Of a DNA stretch of 64,000 nucleotides, positions 21,765-32,710 are shown piece after piece. This stretch comes from Lepidostoma basale (lineage: Eukaryota > Arthropoda > Insecta > Trichoptera > Lepidostomatidae). The stretch spans positions 1,200,444 to 1,264,443 of the forward strand of contig JAHDVF020000524.1 in the NCBI GenBank assembly GCA_022606425.2, written 5' to 3'. The first letter of the stretch is position 1. Each line of letters starts with the position of its first letter. Under the pieces are notes generated by a model, which saw nothing but the letters and a program-made list of their open reading frames with translations, was not told where the DNA came from and searched no databases. Position numbers and translations under genes: made by a program.

Positions 21765-21905
21765 TCTTCTTCTTCTTCTTCTGCTTTATTTAGGACTGTG
21801 TCCTGTTATTTCTCGGAGCCTGATCCTGGGATACAGATGTCCAACTGTCTCGACATATTTTAGGTGGTCTTCCTGCAGGTCGATTTCCTGTTGGTACTTT
21901 ATTTG
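21765..21905 (-). mobile_element. LINE 3' end, (GAA)n-tailed
   Basis: Starts with cttcttcttcttcttc (tail), then decayed minus-strand C-terminal sequence with a GRPPK-like acctaaaatatgtcg region. Confidence 0.45.
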
Positions 21906-22384
21906 CGGCTATATTGATCACTCTTTTAGAACATGCTCTTTCAAATTAACAACAATATTAATATTTTTAATTTTATATGAATTAATATGAATGTTTTCGG
22001 TGCCTTTACTTTTGACCGTTCTGTATAATACGGCATCTCTCCGGGCGGACCCTCCAATGACTTGAAAACACTTTCAATCAAAAAGCATTACGTGCTATTC
22101 TTCGAAACAATGAGTAAATAATTATTACGTACGACTCTTAAAACATTTTGTCTGCCAACTTTTAATCAGTTTAATTCAAATTTCGTGTCAGTATTGTGTT
22201 TGAATTAATTTTAAATTAGATAAGACTAACACTGAATAAAACTTAACGTCATTTCGAACGAAAAGTAAAATCAACTATGCTGTAATGCTGTATCACAAAA
22301 AACTTAATCGGTATATGTCAAGTAATATGAACTTTCAAAGTAAATTAAACATGTCTATGATAAATAACAATTTGTTTTTTTTAA
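21906..22384. other. AT-rich spacer, nothing recognised
   Basis: No feature recognised. Confidence 0.4.
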
Positions 22385-22530
22385 TGTATACAAATACTTG
22401 TAGACAAATACTGGATTTTACCCATTGCGGGTTAATCATTTTTAAGGATTAATTGTATCTCAATAGAGACGAAGATGTAAATTGTTTTTTGGAAACAGAA
22501 TATGGTAGTCGAGCCGTTTACATTTAATCT
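22385..22530 (+). repeat. Dispersed repeat family C, partial
   Basis: Has acttgtagacaaatactgga, ttaaggattaattgtatctc, aatagagacgaagatg. Better copies at 24520, 30285 and 52200. Confidence 0.6.
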
Positions 22531-22547
22531 TAATAGATGACGATCCT

Positions 22548-22603
22548 TCCTCTCTACCTACCCCTCTCTGGGGAAACGGCGTGATGGTTAGTTAGTTAGT
22601 TAA
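22548..22603 (+). mobile_element. LINE family B tail fragment
   Basis: Only the last ~50 bp: ctacccctctctgggg, aacggcgtgatgg and gttagttagttag. Confidence 0.65.
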
Positions 22604-22614
22604 GAACATGAGAA

Positions 22615-23155
22615 AACAATTCTTCGTCAGCTTGTCACCATCCACTGCTGGACGTAAGCCTCTCCACACCCACGCCATCTCTCTCGGTCTCTCGACAATG
22701 TTCTCCAGGCCGTTCCCGCCGTCCGCGCAATATCATCGCTCCATCTGGTTGGCTGTCTCCCGACACTTCTCCGGCCCAACCTTGGCCTCCATTCAGTAAC
22801 CCTCCATCTTCCATCATCCTGTCGACACACATGACCAGCCCACTGCCACTTCATCCTCGCAATGCGTATCCCTATATCGGTGACCCTAGTGCGTCATCTA
22901 ATCTCCGTGTTGGGTATATGGTCTCTAAGCGAGATACCCAACATGGATCTTTCCATGGCGCGTTGTGCAACTTTCTTTAGTTAACGTCCATGTCTCGCAT
23001 CCATAGGTCATCACAGGTAACACACACTGGTCCAGCACTTTTGTTTTTAAATTTGTTGGCATGTCTGACATGAAGATGTTGCCCAGCTTTCCGAATGCAG
23101 ACCGACCGAGATGTATTCTTCTATCAATCTTTTAGACTTGACCCCCTCTTCCAAA
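22615..23155 (-). mobile_element. RTE-like LINE 3' half
   Basis: The minus frame (22627-22854) reads MKWQWAGHVCRQDDGRWR, RPTRWSDDIARTAG-like (QPTRWSDDI) and AYVQQWM, the standard C-terminus of insect RTE-type reverse transcriptases. Upstream sequence to 23155 encodes older parts with frameshifts. No catalytic box remains. Confidence 0.75.
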
Positions 23156-23769
23156 AGCCAACAAAAGCAAACAATCTTTATATATTTCTAAATATCTGAT
23201 TTTATATGGAGTTGTATATAATTATTAATGGTAAAGTAAATAAATACTTCGATTAAGATGTCAGCATTTATCACTATCCTGACTAATTTTTCTTAGATCC
23301 GTTTCGCTGTGGCAAAACTATATCATTCTTTTAAACGAAACTGCATCATTTGTTCCTACGTTCTCCTGGAATAATAGTTGCCCATTTATACAAATTGAAT
23401 GAATTAGCTTAAAATCAATTTTTGTGTCCGTTTTTTGTGACTATAAATGTAAAAGCTCTTATTAAACCTGAGTATGATATACGAGTATAACGTACAGCTG
23501 CCGGATATACAACGTTAATTTCATTGGAAATGTTAACACCTGTACACATATACAACGGACATACTTCAAAAATTGTTCGAATTCTTAATTTAAATTTTGA
23601 ATTTTGAGACAATCGATTGTCAAATGCATTTAAACGTTACTTTAATTAGAATTCCATTTATCCCATTAAGATCACCATCGGAATACTTTGTACGCAAATA
23701 TGTGAGCTCGATGAATTTTGAAGGTAGATTTATTTTTGTTACTGAGATAGAACTTAAAACCAAATTATA
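23156..23769. other. AT-rich spacer, nothing recognised
   Basis: No feature recognised. Confidence 0.4.
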
Positions 23770-24015
23770 GTATTATAATGACCTGTAATTTATATATTTT
23801 TTATTAACTTCTTCCACTTTTGTCGTTACTTCGACAGCGACTTGTGTCGCCATCCTGGCTGGCATCGACAGACTGGTCAGATTTCACAGTCAAAAACTGA
23901 TAAATAGACCAGTCTGTTGATGCCAGACAGACTGGCGAAAAGGGTCGCTGTCGAAATAAAGACAAAAGTGGAAGATATAAAAAATAATCGTCGTTTTAAT
24001 TCATTATTATTTAAT
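23770..24015. repeat. Palindromic repeat, family P2
   Basis: The arms attaacttcttccacttttg and gacaaaagtggaag are inverted. The inner parts pair tctgttgatgccag with ctggcatcgacagac, and the plus core reads gccagacagactggc then gaaaagggtc, a decayed hammerhead-like motif. Confidence 0.75.
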
Positions 24016-24159
24016 AGTATAGTAATATTTTAAAGATTTAGCTCTGCCGTTAATTATTTTATTATATTGTGTTTGTGGTAGTATATAATTGACCTAATTT
24101 AATTTTTTCTATGTGTTTTTATACTTATTACACTAAGTAAATAAAATAAAATATAAATA

Positions 24160-24245
24160 CCTTTTTTAATAACTACTTCCACATTTATTGTTATTTCGAG
24201 AGCGACGTGTTTCGCTAGGCTAGCTGGCATTGATAGACTAATATC
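24160..24245. repeat. P2 fragment
   Basis: Left arm only: aataactacttccacattt, atttcgagagcgacg, tttcgctaggctagc. Confidence 0.55.
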
Positions 24246-24519
24246 TATACGATAATATTTATTCACAGCAATTCACTTAAGACTTTATGGCTCTCATGTA
24301 CGTGTCAATTTTGGATGGTGATGATTCATTTCAGCCTTCGACAAAAGACGGGTACAGATTGACGGATTGAAACATTTGAATCTTAACATCTGGACAGTCC
24401 ATCCGACGTCATGCTTGTAACAATTAAATATAACAAGTGGCAGGTGCTATAGGGTCATGGCACGCGGGGAGATAGCGAGTGTGTTAGTTATGAAAGCTGT
24501 ATTCAATAGGCGATCATTT

Positions 24520-24780
24520 AACAACTTAAATACAATTGGTTTAAGAATCAATTGTATCTCAATAGAGACGAAGATGCAAATTCGAAACAGAATATGGTTG
24601 ATCAAGGTGTTTACAGGACTTATGACCTGTCATTGGTTGGGTTAAGCGCACGCTTTATGTAATACAACATTCCCCATTCCACCTTACTTTTTCTTATGAC
24701 CACCATGTCTGACAAATTTTTGAAAGTTGTATATATGTTAATCTCCAACACCTCCCTTTACATGGTAGTATATTCAATCT
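24520..24780 (+). repeat. Dispersed repeat family C
   Basis: Shares aatagagacgaagatg, gaatatggttgatcaagg, gtttacaggacttatgacc and gttgggttaagcgcacgc with 52200-52400 and 30285-30560. No ORF; origin unknown. Confidence 0.65.
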
Positions 24781-24924
24781 GAATCTGAAATGAAGATTGT
24801 ATTTTAAGCATTAAGCAGAAGATCTTTTTAACGCAATGTGAAAGGCTACCGCCATTTACCGCATTGCTAGAAAACGCCTGGAGATGTCACTCCAATCTAT
24901 ATGAATTGGTTTGATCTCAAAATC

Positions 24925-25160
24925 ATTTTTACGTAATTAATACGAATGAAAACGTCAGTTTTCTAGATATTTATTATATTTTATGGGAATGACATGTTTA
25001 CCCTTCTAAAACATTATCAAATTCCTTAGAAGGGCCAGGTTTGATAATGCCTTAGAAGGGCGAAACATGCCATTCCCATAAAATATAATAAAACTTCTGG
25101 AAAACTGACGTTATCGTTCGTATTAATTATTTAATATGGAGTTTTACATCCTCGTTCAAG
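24925..25160. repeat. Palindromic repeat, family P3, near complete
   Basis: Left arm aatacgaatgaaaacgtcag, right arm ctgacgttatcgttcgta, with gataatgccttagaaggg then cgaaacatgcc as core. The right end is acatcctcgttcaagaaac. Confidence 0.75.
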
Positions 25161-25179
25161 AAACAATACATATATTTTT

Positions 25180-25378
25180 TATGGCTTAAAATAACGTTTT
25201 GTCCACTGTTAAGTTATTTTGCTCAACATGATTCGAACGCTATACACTTTCATCATCTGGAGACCGATATAAAATCAGTTTATATCTTTTTCCGGATGAT
25301 GAAAATGTTAAACCGTCGAAACATATCGAAAAAATGAACTAACAGTAAAAAAATCTTTCACTTTATTGAAGGTTAAGG
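25180..25378. repeat. Palindromic repeat, family P4, decayed
   Basis: The inverted blocks tatcatctggagaccgatat and tccggatgatgaaaatg flank the centre. The right terminus is gaaggttaaggcgttaaaa. Cores have lost C3 or stem III. Confidence 0.6.
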
Positions 25379-26014
25379 CGTTAAAATATTGACTTCTGGA
25401 AAACAGACGTTTTCATTCGTATTAATTTATCTTTATTATTTGTTCAACACGACCAAATAAGATAAACGACAAAAATACGAGCTGTAGGATGCAATGTTCC
25501 ATTATACAGAAGTTGTAAATCTTTCTCTTTTAATTAACTCTCCATTTTGAAACTAATTTAAATACCTTAACCCGGACACCTGCTTTAAAGCCGTTGACCA
25601 CGGATATTTAGTAGAGATCGACGAAAGCGCACAATGAGATTATTCCTTGGTATTTCAGAGGTAACGACTCCAGTTGATGGTTAAACTTCAACCGAATTAT
25701 TAAGTGACTCGTTTAGTTAAACGGTTTCATGTTATTGAGAACTTAGTGTTGACTTAATTGGTTTCATCTTCGCAACTCGAGAACCTACTCAATTTTAGTT
25801 ATTTAATGTTAAAACTTAAAAGGATACGATATACGTATAATCTAGTTCAAACGAGTTATCTTCAGAAATACAATTATTATTATTTTTCAAAGTTGAAGTG
25901 AATTTCAAAGATTAAATAATTAATTTGGTATCTAAATGAAACGTTAATAATCTAATCATTGTGATATAACGTATATTGCATTATCTTCCGCACATATGTT
26001 TTAAAAAACAACTC
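25379..26014. other. AT-rich spacer
   Basis: A P3 scrap (aacagacgttttcattcg) is at about 25400-25420. Otherwise nothing recognised. Confidence 0.35.
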
Positions 26015-26105
26015 AATTACTTATTTATGGTTTCTTGAACAATAATGTAAAACTCCATATTAAATAAGTATAACAAATGAAAACGTTAGTTTTCTAGATG
26101 TTTTG
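26015..26105. repeat. P3 half element
   Basis: Left arm only: ggtttcttgaacaataatg, aaactccatattaaataag, aatgaaaacgttag. Confidence 0.6.
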
Positions 26106-26124
26106 GAATTTTATGGAGTATTTT

Positions 26125-26475
26125 TTTTCCTTTATCTTCATCTTCTTCTTATTGTTCCTCTCCTATCGGGGGTTGAACAGCATCATGGCTATTTCTACTT
26201 CTCTAACCAAAGATATTGTGCTTCAACTATTGTGTTATTTCTACCTCTATAACCAAAGATATTTTGATACCTGTCTGTTTTATTTTATAATATCCTCAAC
26301 CTCACATATCTCTCTTATTCTGGTGTTCCTCACGCGATCTCTCAGTGTCTTCATCTCGGAAGTCCTCAAAACTTGTTTGGTCCTCACTGTGTATGCCCTT
26401 GCTTCGACGCCATATTATTATTGGTCTTACGCATACTTCATAGATTCTCATCTTACTCTTAATGGTCATGTCTTT
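26125..26475 (-). mobile_element. Two adjoining LINE 3' fragments
   Basis: 26127-26260 starts with a (GAA)n-type tail (cttcatcttcttctta). 26275-26475 matches family G (ctcacatatctctcttattc, ctcagtgtcttcatctcgg). A plus-strand 145-codon frame across both is a shadow. Confidence 0.6.
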
Positions 26476-26949
26476 GTTTTTGTTATCTCATATATCATAT
26501 ATCTCTGTATCAAAGTGTTTCCGCCAAAACTATGAATTATCTAATCGGTACATAATTTATTAAATTAATTCTCGATAAAGGTATTTTCATTGTACACAGC
26601 TTGGATGTATTATTATTTTATGCATACTTCATCGACCTTCGCTGTTCTTGTTCTCTGTCCCCTAATAGAGTCCGGTAACGATCGGCAATACTCAATACAC
26701 CGCGCTATCTGCTTGTAATATTGCATTATACGGATTGTACTCCACGTAAAGCACGCCGAGCTTCGGTTAACCTCAACCCCTGTTAGCGGACGTAATATAA
26801 ATTAGATAGCTGAATAAGCAGCTTCGTGCGCTGATCGCATGGGCCTAAGATTATTCAGGTATTCGTTTAAACAAGAGGTTCTCAAATTTATCCCCCTCGT
26901 ATTTTGCACTTAAATATCATATTTTCAGACGTCATTAACTTCATTAGTA
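26476..26949. other. Spacer with GC-richer unique block
   Basis: 26630-26850 is non-repetitive and moderately GC-rich. No coding potential seen. Confidence 0.35.
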
Positions 26950-27045
26950 CAGTAGAACGTCGTCTATCCGGACGTCAGTTAACCGGAACGTCAATTATCC
27001 AAGACAGTGGTAACAAAAAATAGTGAAGATGTTGAAAGCTCAAAT

Positions 27046-27450
27046 GAGGGTATTATTTGCAAACCTGGCAAACTCCCTCATTAGATGTTTTGAGTAAATC
27101 GCAAAAAACTGATACGCTAATAAAATGCGCTTTTTTACGATATTTATTTTTTTCATCTCAACCAGTTAGTATTTTAAAAGTAATCAGCCATGAAATAATC
27201 ATTATTATGTTGATAATTAAAGTCAAATAATGAATTTCATTTTGGAGTTTGCCAGCTTTGCAACACTCAAGTGGAAGTTGCCATGTTTGCAACAAACCCT
27301 TTATTTTATTAGCAAAATCCTTGAGAGTGAAACCGAATTTGAAACTGAAAATCAATAAAAATTGTGTGCAAATGTATTATGAATAAGATACAATTCATAT
27401 CTCACTTTTGATTGTTGGTGGAGTTTGCCGGGTTCGCAAATAGTACCCTC
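27046..27450. mobile_element. 405-bp MITE nested in Tigger
   Basis: The terminal inverted repeats are about 31 bp: gagggtattatttgcaaacc at the left and the imperfect complement ending aatagtaccctc at the right. AAAT flanks both ends (27042-27045 and 27451-27454), a 4-bp target duplication. Inner sequence repeats the end motif (gtttgccagctttgcaac, ttgccatgtttgcaac). No ORF. Confidence 0.8.
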
Positions 27451-27628
27451 AAATGTGGATGATGAAGGAAAACGAATAAGTTATGAAGAAGCCCTTATAG
27501 CATTAGAAACTGAGCTATCATGGTTTGAAGAGCAAGAGGAAAGCAGCTCAACTCAATTGCTTTTATTAAAACGAATCCGCGATTTAGCTGCAAAAAAACG
27601 AGGAAATCTCGTTCAAAAAAATCTCTGA
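27451..27628 (+). pseudogene. Tigger transposase C-terminal remnant
   Basis: The frame reads VDDEGKRISYEEALIALETE, then LLLLKRIRDLAAKKR and a stop. This is the acidic C-terminal tail typical of Tigger/jerky-like pogo transposases, beyond the DDE catalytic domain, which is missing. The frame continues across the MITE target site from 27013-27045 (EDVESS), so the MITE hit this ORF while it was still readable. An annotated start at 27425 would lie in MITE sequence and is not real. Confidence 0.75.
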
Positions 27629-27944
27629 TTATTTTTCCAGTACTGTATTAATATGGCCGAGCCATAGAGGGCTCCCTCCGCTTACCCGAAGCTGTTATAG
27701 GCGCAGCGGCGCCCTTCGTCAGCTTCACTCGTGCACTCCCTAGGCCCGTCCCCCGTCCATGCGGAACTTACGTCAAAAAATAATAATCATATTATATGTA
27801 TATTTGCAACCAAGGGGGACCCAGACCACATTTAAGCTATGCTACTCTTCCTCGATGTCCCGCCGTACACAAATAGCAATACAACAGCAAAAAAAATACA
27901 CAACTAATACATAAATAATTATTTTATGTATAAATAATAATTTT

Positions 27945-28238
27945 TTACATATATAAATATTTATTTTATTTTATTTTATTTTATTTTATTTTTATTTTAT
28001 TTTATTTTATATCATTGTATTTTATAATATTTGTTTTGGATTTATTTTGTGGGTGTTGGGCGATCGAAGTGTGCGCGGGAGATGCCTATTGGTGGCGATG
28101 AGGTTCGCAACCCATCACACCGCGTCTCCCGCGGAGCGAAAAGAGAAGGATGGAGTGCCGCATCAGTAAAAGTGTGACAGTCCATTCTATCAGCCTACCC
28201 TTTCGGGGAGACGGCGAGATGGTTAGTTAGTAAGTTAC
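27945..28238 (+). mobile_element. SINE-like element S3 with LINE-B tail
   Basis: After a (TATTT)n head, gggtgttgggcgatcg and gtgcgcgggagatgcc lead to aacccatcacaccgcgtc and then to a LINE family B 3' end (cctaccctttcggggagacg, gttagttag). Copies with the same structure are at 33395 and 53405 on minus. Non-coding; probably moved by the family B machinery. Confidence 0.7.
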
Positions 28239-28536
28239 TACGTACGTACTTGGTTTTGCAGTAAAAATTTTAATTTTATAATCAATAAATGAGCCGAGGA
28301 AAGATTTACACCTTATTTTGCTGAAAGAATTAGCGCCCGTTTGATTATCCGGAAAAATCGGTTTCCGGAACACCTTCGGTCCTAATTAGTCCGTATTAAT
28401 GACATTCTACTGTACTTTTAAAAACAATATTTTTAATGTCAGCACAAAATCATGTGTAACGATGTAACATCATGGAATAAAAATTATTGATATTAACTAT
28501 TTTTTATATCAGTACATAGGACGTTGTCCTGCCCGA

Positions 28537-28761
28537 ATGTTTGCTTACCTACCATTAGCTGGTTCAGCAATCCTTTTTTCGATATTCGCGCCATCGATGG
28601 TAAACACACATTACTATGAATTATTCTCAGAAGGTCAATTATTCACAAACTTCCCAGAAGGTTTAAACGGTTATTTACCGGGTCCAAGTGTAAATCCAAA
28701 CCATCCAGGGACCCACTCAAACACATGCAAAAATTTCATCAAAATTGGTCTAGCCGTTTAG
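28537..28761 (+). CDS. Unrecognised 74-codon ORF
   Basis: The frame has a hydrophobic start (FAYLPLAGSAILFSIFA) then polar sequence with FSEGQLFTNFPEGLNGYLPG. The predicted protein looks more ordered than its surroundings. The end, from about 28720, is a common insect repeat motif (tttcatcaaaattggtc). No family recognised; it may be a captured gene piece or a degraded element ORF. Confidence 0.2.
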   Translation: MFAYLPLAGSAILFSIFAPSMVNTHYYELFSEGQLFTNFPEGLNGYLPGPSVNPNHPGTHSNTCKNFIKIGLAV

Positions 28762-28794
28762 GAGGAGTAATTATATATGTAAAGATGAAAACGC

Positions 28795-28840
28795 GATTGC
28801 TGGTACAAATTTGTTTCGCCTTGCAAGGGCATTCTCAAAC
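28795..28840 (-). repeat. P11 half core
   Basis: Reads tttcgccttgcaagggcat then tctcaaactg, a hairpin of the hammerhead-like type with TTGAGAA in place of CTGANGA. Also at 18188 and 31022. Confidence 0.45.
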
Positions 28841-28959
28841 TGCCCAACGAAATATTTCATTTACGAAACGTCTGAATGTAAATGAAGACTTTTTTATATA
28901 CTGCAGGTCATTTTGAACCCAATTTAGCTATTATATTAATTCTCATAGAAACTTCTTTA

Positions 28960-29105
28960 TCGCCATTCAATTGTCACGTGAATTCTATATTAGACCATAG
29001 ACAGAGTGACAATCACACTGGCATTGTCGGGAATCGAAACCGGGACCTTCGGTTTGGCAGTTATAGATCTTGCCACTCTGCCACTAACGTCGTCAATTTT
29101 GACTT
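28960..29105 (-). mobile_element. tRNA-derived SINE S1, minus copy
   Basis: Reverse complement has the decayed A box, B box (ggtttcgattcc) and cacgtgaattctatatta body. The 3' part beyond gatagat is missing. Confidence 0.7.
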
Positions 29106-29351
29106 CAAGTACTTGTAAATGTTGGTTCACCCATATTAAAATCTTTTGGAATTAATTTTTTTATTTCGCTGGCATAAACCCTATTAAATCAGTATCTACC
29201 TGGTGGTCTATATAGAACATTTTGGGAATCTGTGACTTATACCCACGTACCATGGACATAATGTTATAGATTAACAATAACATAGTTAACTGAAGAAACT
29301 TTGAAACATTGTTGTTTTCTTTACGGGCATAGATTTAAAATTATAATTATA

Positions 29352-29430
29352 CGTAACTCAATATTTAATTCGAATGAAAACGTTTGCCTACAAGAAGTTT
29401 TATCATATTTTATGGGAATATGGGGTTTCT
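29352..29430. repeat. P3 half element
   Basis: Reads ttcgaatgaaaacgtttgc, aagaagttttatcatatttt then atgggaatatgggg. Confidence 0.5.
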
Positions 29431-30284
29431 TATTCTTTCCTATGTACTTACTGGCACTTTTTTTGGCGTTTTACCTTTATGTACTTGTATTTTTCTCCAT
29501 TTCACTTTTCAACGAGATTTATTAGCTAAAAGATTAAACTGTGTTTGTGTCATATATAATATAATATACAAGCGCCTACTAGTGATGTTTTAATTCAGAG
29601 CACAAATAGATCGCTTTAAATACCAAATGCGTACTGGCAATTTACGGACAGAGATAATGTTATAAAAAACGAAAAGTTTTCCGCTTGACAATGCGTTGAA
29701 GTTTTCTAGAAAAAAGTTCACCGCAAATTAGACTCTAATGCTACTAGCGTTAGAGAACAATTTACCATACACATTTATGTTTGCAGGGGTTACAATTTTT
29801 TTGAATCTTAGGGCAATTAGATTTATTTTCCTATAAAATATTCACTTCTAAATAATTAATTGGTGTTATATTTAAAAAATTACTTGAGTTGGTGATTTAA
29901 ATAGTAAATGTAGTGTCTCATCGAAGTTATAAGATGCGCGTTTCATTCCAGATAGCCTCTGTAACGTAGCTGCCCGCGGCGCTTGCATTTAAATATAATC
30001 TCGGCGGGAACAAATAACCAGCACGATACAGCATACGCACTTTAAGCGATTACCAGGAGCCGAGGACCACTGCTTTATATTAAATATTCTCTGATCAATC
30101 TGCGGATAGCATTCATTATATATGGCTTCATTAATAACAGCCGCCGTCAGAGGGAGTTATCGGTGCCCTTACAAAGGTGTTTAACGTAAAACGAAGATAT
30201 TATCACGAACTGAATACAGGACTACACCGACATGTAAATCTAAAATTAATATAATGGTAATTATAACATTTTGAATGTATGTTA
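29431..30284. other. Spacer with GC-richer unique block
   Basis: 29935-30180 is non-repetitive (gtagctgcccgcggcgcttg). No coding frame; could be regulatory sequence. Confidence 0.3.
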
Positions 30285-30655
30285 ATACTTGTAGACAAAT
30301 ACTGGATTTTACCCATTACGGGTAAAACCTTTTTAAGGATTAATTGTATCTCAATAGAGACGAAGATGTAAATTGTTACTTTTTTTTGGAAACAATATGG
30401 TGGTCGAGGCGTTTACAGGACTTATGACTTGTCATTGGTTGGGTTAAGCGATCGCTTTATGTTAACAACGTTTCCCATTTCGCCCTTCTTACGACCACCA
30501 CGTCTGACAATTTTTTTAAAGATGTATATATGCTACCATGTTGAGAAACACTTCACATTTTTAAGTTCAATCTACACTAGCCCCTGACGACCATATTCTG
30601 TTTCCAAAAAAAAAATACGTCTTCGTCTCTATTGAGATACAATTAATCCTTAAAA
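30285..30655. mobile_element. Family C element with long inverted ends
   Basis: The left block ttaaggattaattgtatctc, aatagagacgaag, ttttggaaacaatatggtgg reappears inverted at 30590-30652. The inner sequence has the family C body (gtttacaggacttatgactt). This is the only copy here with both ends, so the family is probably a MITE. Confidence 0.65.
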
Positions 30656-31014
30656 AATATAAATATAATCATAGAAATTAATTGTTATATCATAATATAA
30701 ATAGACAAAAACTAGATGTCGTCAAGAAATAGTATGAGAATATTTTGAATATAAGAGAGCGAAAGAGGATTCGATTCTCTCAGAAATTAATAATAGAAAA
30801 ACTTTTTTCAAACATGTTTTTGTTTCGGTCCTATTTCAGTTCTTCTTCGATGCATATTTTTTTTAATTTGTTTATCGAAGGAGGACCATAAAAAAAAGTA
30901 TTGATGGTTTTGGTTCTAATTTGATAAAACTCCATTAATATACGAGTATGTGTTTAAAACGCCATTGTTTTTTTGTTTAACATTGATTTGTAAAAAATAT
31001 ATATATAAACAATT

Positions 31015-31120
31015 GTAAAAAAATTGTTTCGCCTTGCGAGGGCATTCTCATTCGGAGTACACTCATTTAGGCATCTTCATTCAGAGTTGTGAAAATCCCC
31101 TCGCAAGTCGAAGCAAATAT
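31015..31120. repeat. P11 palindrome
   Basis: The blocks ttgtttcgccttgcgagggc and cccctcgcaagtcgaagc are inverted around gcattctcattcgg. Decayed hammerhead-like geometry. Confidence 0.5.
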
Positions 31121-31135
31121 ATCACTATTATTTAT

Positions 31136-31404
31136 ATATCGCACAGTGAGTGTAAAACCGAAACAAGTGCAAATATACAGTTTGGAGATATGGGAGTTCA
31201 AAGACTTCATATTGCTTGGAAAACTGTTTTTTTTTTAAATAAACCAATGATTTTCGGTTTATAGGTTTATTATTTTAAACTGAAAATCATTGGTTTATTA
31301 AAAAAAAAACAGTTTTTCCAAGCAATATGAAGTCTTTGAACTCCCATATCTCCAAACTGTATATTTACACTTGTTTCAGTTTTACACTCACGGTGCGATA
31401 TGTA
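31136..31404. repeat. Long near-perfect palindrome
   Basis: Two arms of about 127 bp (31136-31262 and 31277-31404) are complementary with very few mismatches around a loop of about 14 nt. The arms contain ggagatatgggagttcaaag and its complement. High arm identity suggests recent formation. Transcripts would fold to a long hairpin. Confidence 0.85.
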
Positions 31405-31964
31405 TATTTTAAATATAATAAAAAAATCAAAGCAAAACCATAAAAATCATCTCGTTTCTCATACATACTAGTAAAAAATAAAGTTTTATAAAATTACAAA
31501 GTGCTTTTCTATTTTTTCAAATTATGAAAGTTAGTTTTTGTAAAGCTTTGTACTTATTGAACATATTTTCTATTTATGCAGAGTTTAAAACATTAAACAC
31601 AAAAATTGACAAATCTGAAAACAGATAGAAAGCATTTCCGTACAATAGTAAATGATCACGGTTAAAACAGTTATAATCGAATGGACCAAAGATTGTATCT
31701 CCATTGTTCAATTTCAATGTTGAATGGATGTTGTAATGTTGTCTTAGAAACATTGGTTTAACAATATCCCGTAATAGTGAAAGACAACCGGCCGTAGTAA
31801 CGGAATAGGTACTTACTTTCAAAGTTTATTTGTGAATTTCTCCCCCAATCCGTACTTACCTACAATGTTTAGAATGTATTATCTTCTGTCTGAAGAAATT
31901 TAATGATATTTATCAAATTCAATTGTTCTATAGTTATAACTATCTTATTATATACTAGAGAGCA
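31405..31964. other. AT-rich spacer, nothing recognised
   Basis: No feature recognised; an 82-codon minus frame at 31574-31822 has no family resemblance. Confidence 0.35.
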
Positions 31965-32180
31965 GAGAGGATGAATCGCCACAATGCTCTGTCCTGGCAT
32001 ACCTCTCGGGATTCCTCTACAACATCGTACCATGCACGCACGTCGATTATTCCGACTTTGAATGTGACCGCTTTTTAGTAATTGATTAATTTGATCATGC
32101 CATGTTTTCCTCGGTCGTCCTCGGCTTCTTTTTACACTCACGCTGCTTGCATATAACTTTTTAACCATCCCACTCTCATC
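31965..32180 (-). mobile_element. LINE A/B-related 3' fragment, divergent
   Basis: Minus frame MVKKLYASSVSVKRSRGRP then RKTWHDQINQLLKSGHIQSR. It lacks the usual tail and differs from both A and B, so it may be a third subfamily. Confidence 0.7.
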
Positions 32181-32324
32181 AACCTTTGTTCGGGACCACG
32201 TCGTCCCTCAATTTTACCCATTAACATTAGTTGGAAATTCTCGTATTTTACGGATAAAAAGCTTTTTCGCAAAAACTTTGTTATCATATTAAAATATTTA
32301 GTTTCGTTTTTAATAATTACTTAA

Positions 32325-32710
32325 CTAACTAACGAAAGAATGGACTGCCACACTTTTATTTTCTGACATATATCTCTCGCTGACTCAACATTCATACATC
32401 GTGTCATGCACGCGCGTTGATTTCTCTGACTACTCACGTGGCCGACATTCAATATTTGATTTATTTGATCGTGCCACGTTTTTCTCAATCTCCCTGTATT
32501 TCTAGTTCCATTTACATTGTTAACATATATTTTTTTTACCATTATTTCTTCATTCAGTCTTTCTATGGGTCCAAACCATCTTAATAATCTTTTCATTATT
32601 TTGTTCAAAACACCATTATTCGCACCGCATTCACTTCTCATATTTTTATTCGACACTCTATCATACACAAAGTACCACACATTCGTCTAAGAGATCTCAT
32701 TTCTATTGCA
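32325..32710 (-). mobile_element. LINE family B 3' end
   Basis: The minus 119-codon frame has DRVSNKNMRSECGANNGV, LLRWFGPIERLNEE and KTWHDQINQILNVGHVSS, ending with QSILSLVS. The left end has ttaactaactaacg, the family B tail. Confidence 0.8.

Larger units (their letters stand above)
26950..28412 (+). mobile_element. Tigger/pogo-type DNA transposon, defective
   Basis: The terminal inverted repeats begin cagtagaacgtc at 26950 and end gacattctactg at 28412. A TA lies on both outer sides (26948-26949 and 28413-28414), as expected for Tc1/mariner-pogo. Left subterminal sequence (ctatccggac, ttaaccgg) and right (gattatccgg) are typical of Tigger ends. Only the last exon-like part of the transposase remains (27451-27628). 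A MITE (27046-27450) and a SINE-like element (27945-28238) lie inside, and 27652-27780 is an unidentified GC-richer block. Confidence 0.85.

Noticed and set aside
26098..26535. 145-codon plus-strand ORF
   Set aside because: It runs antisense over two LINE 3' fragments and a P3 half; it is a shadow frame.
27425..27450. ATG at 27425 as the start of the Tigger frame
   Set aside because: These bases belong to the MITE end, not the transposase.
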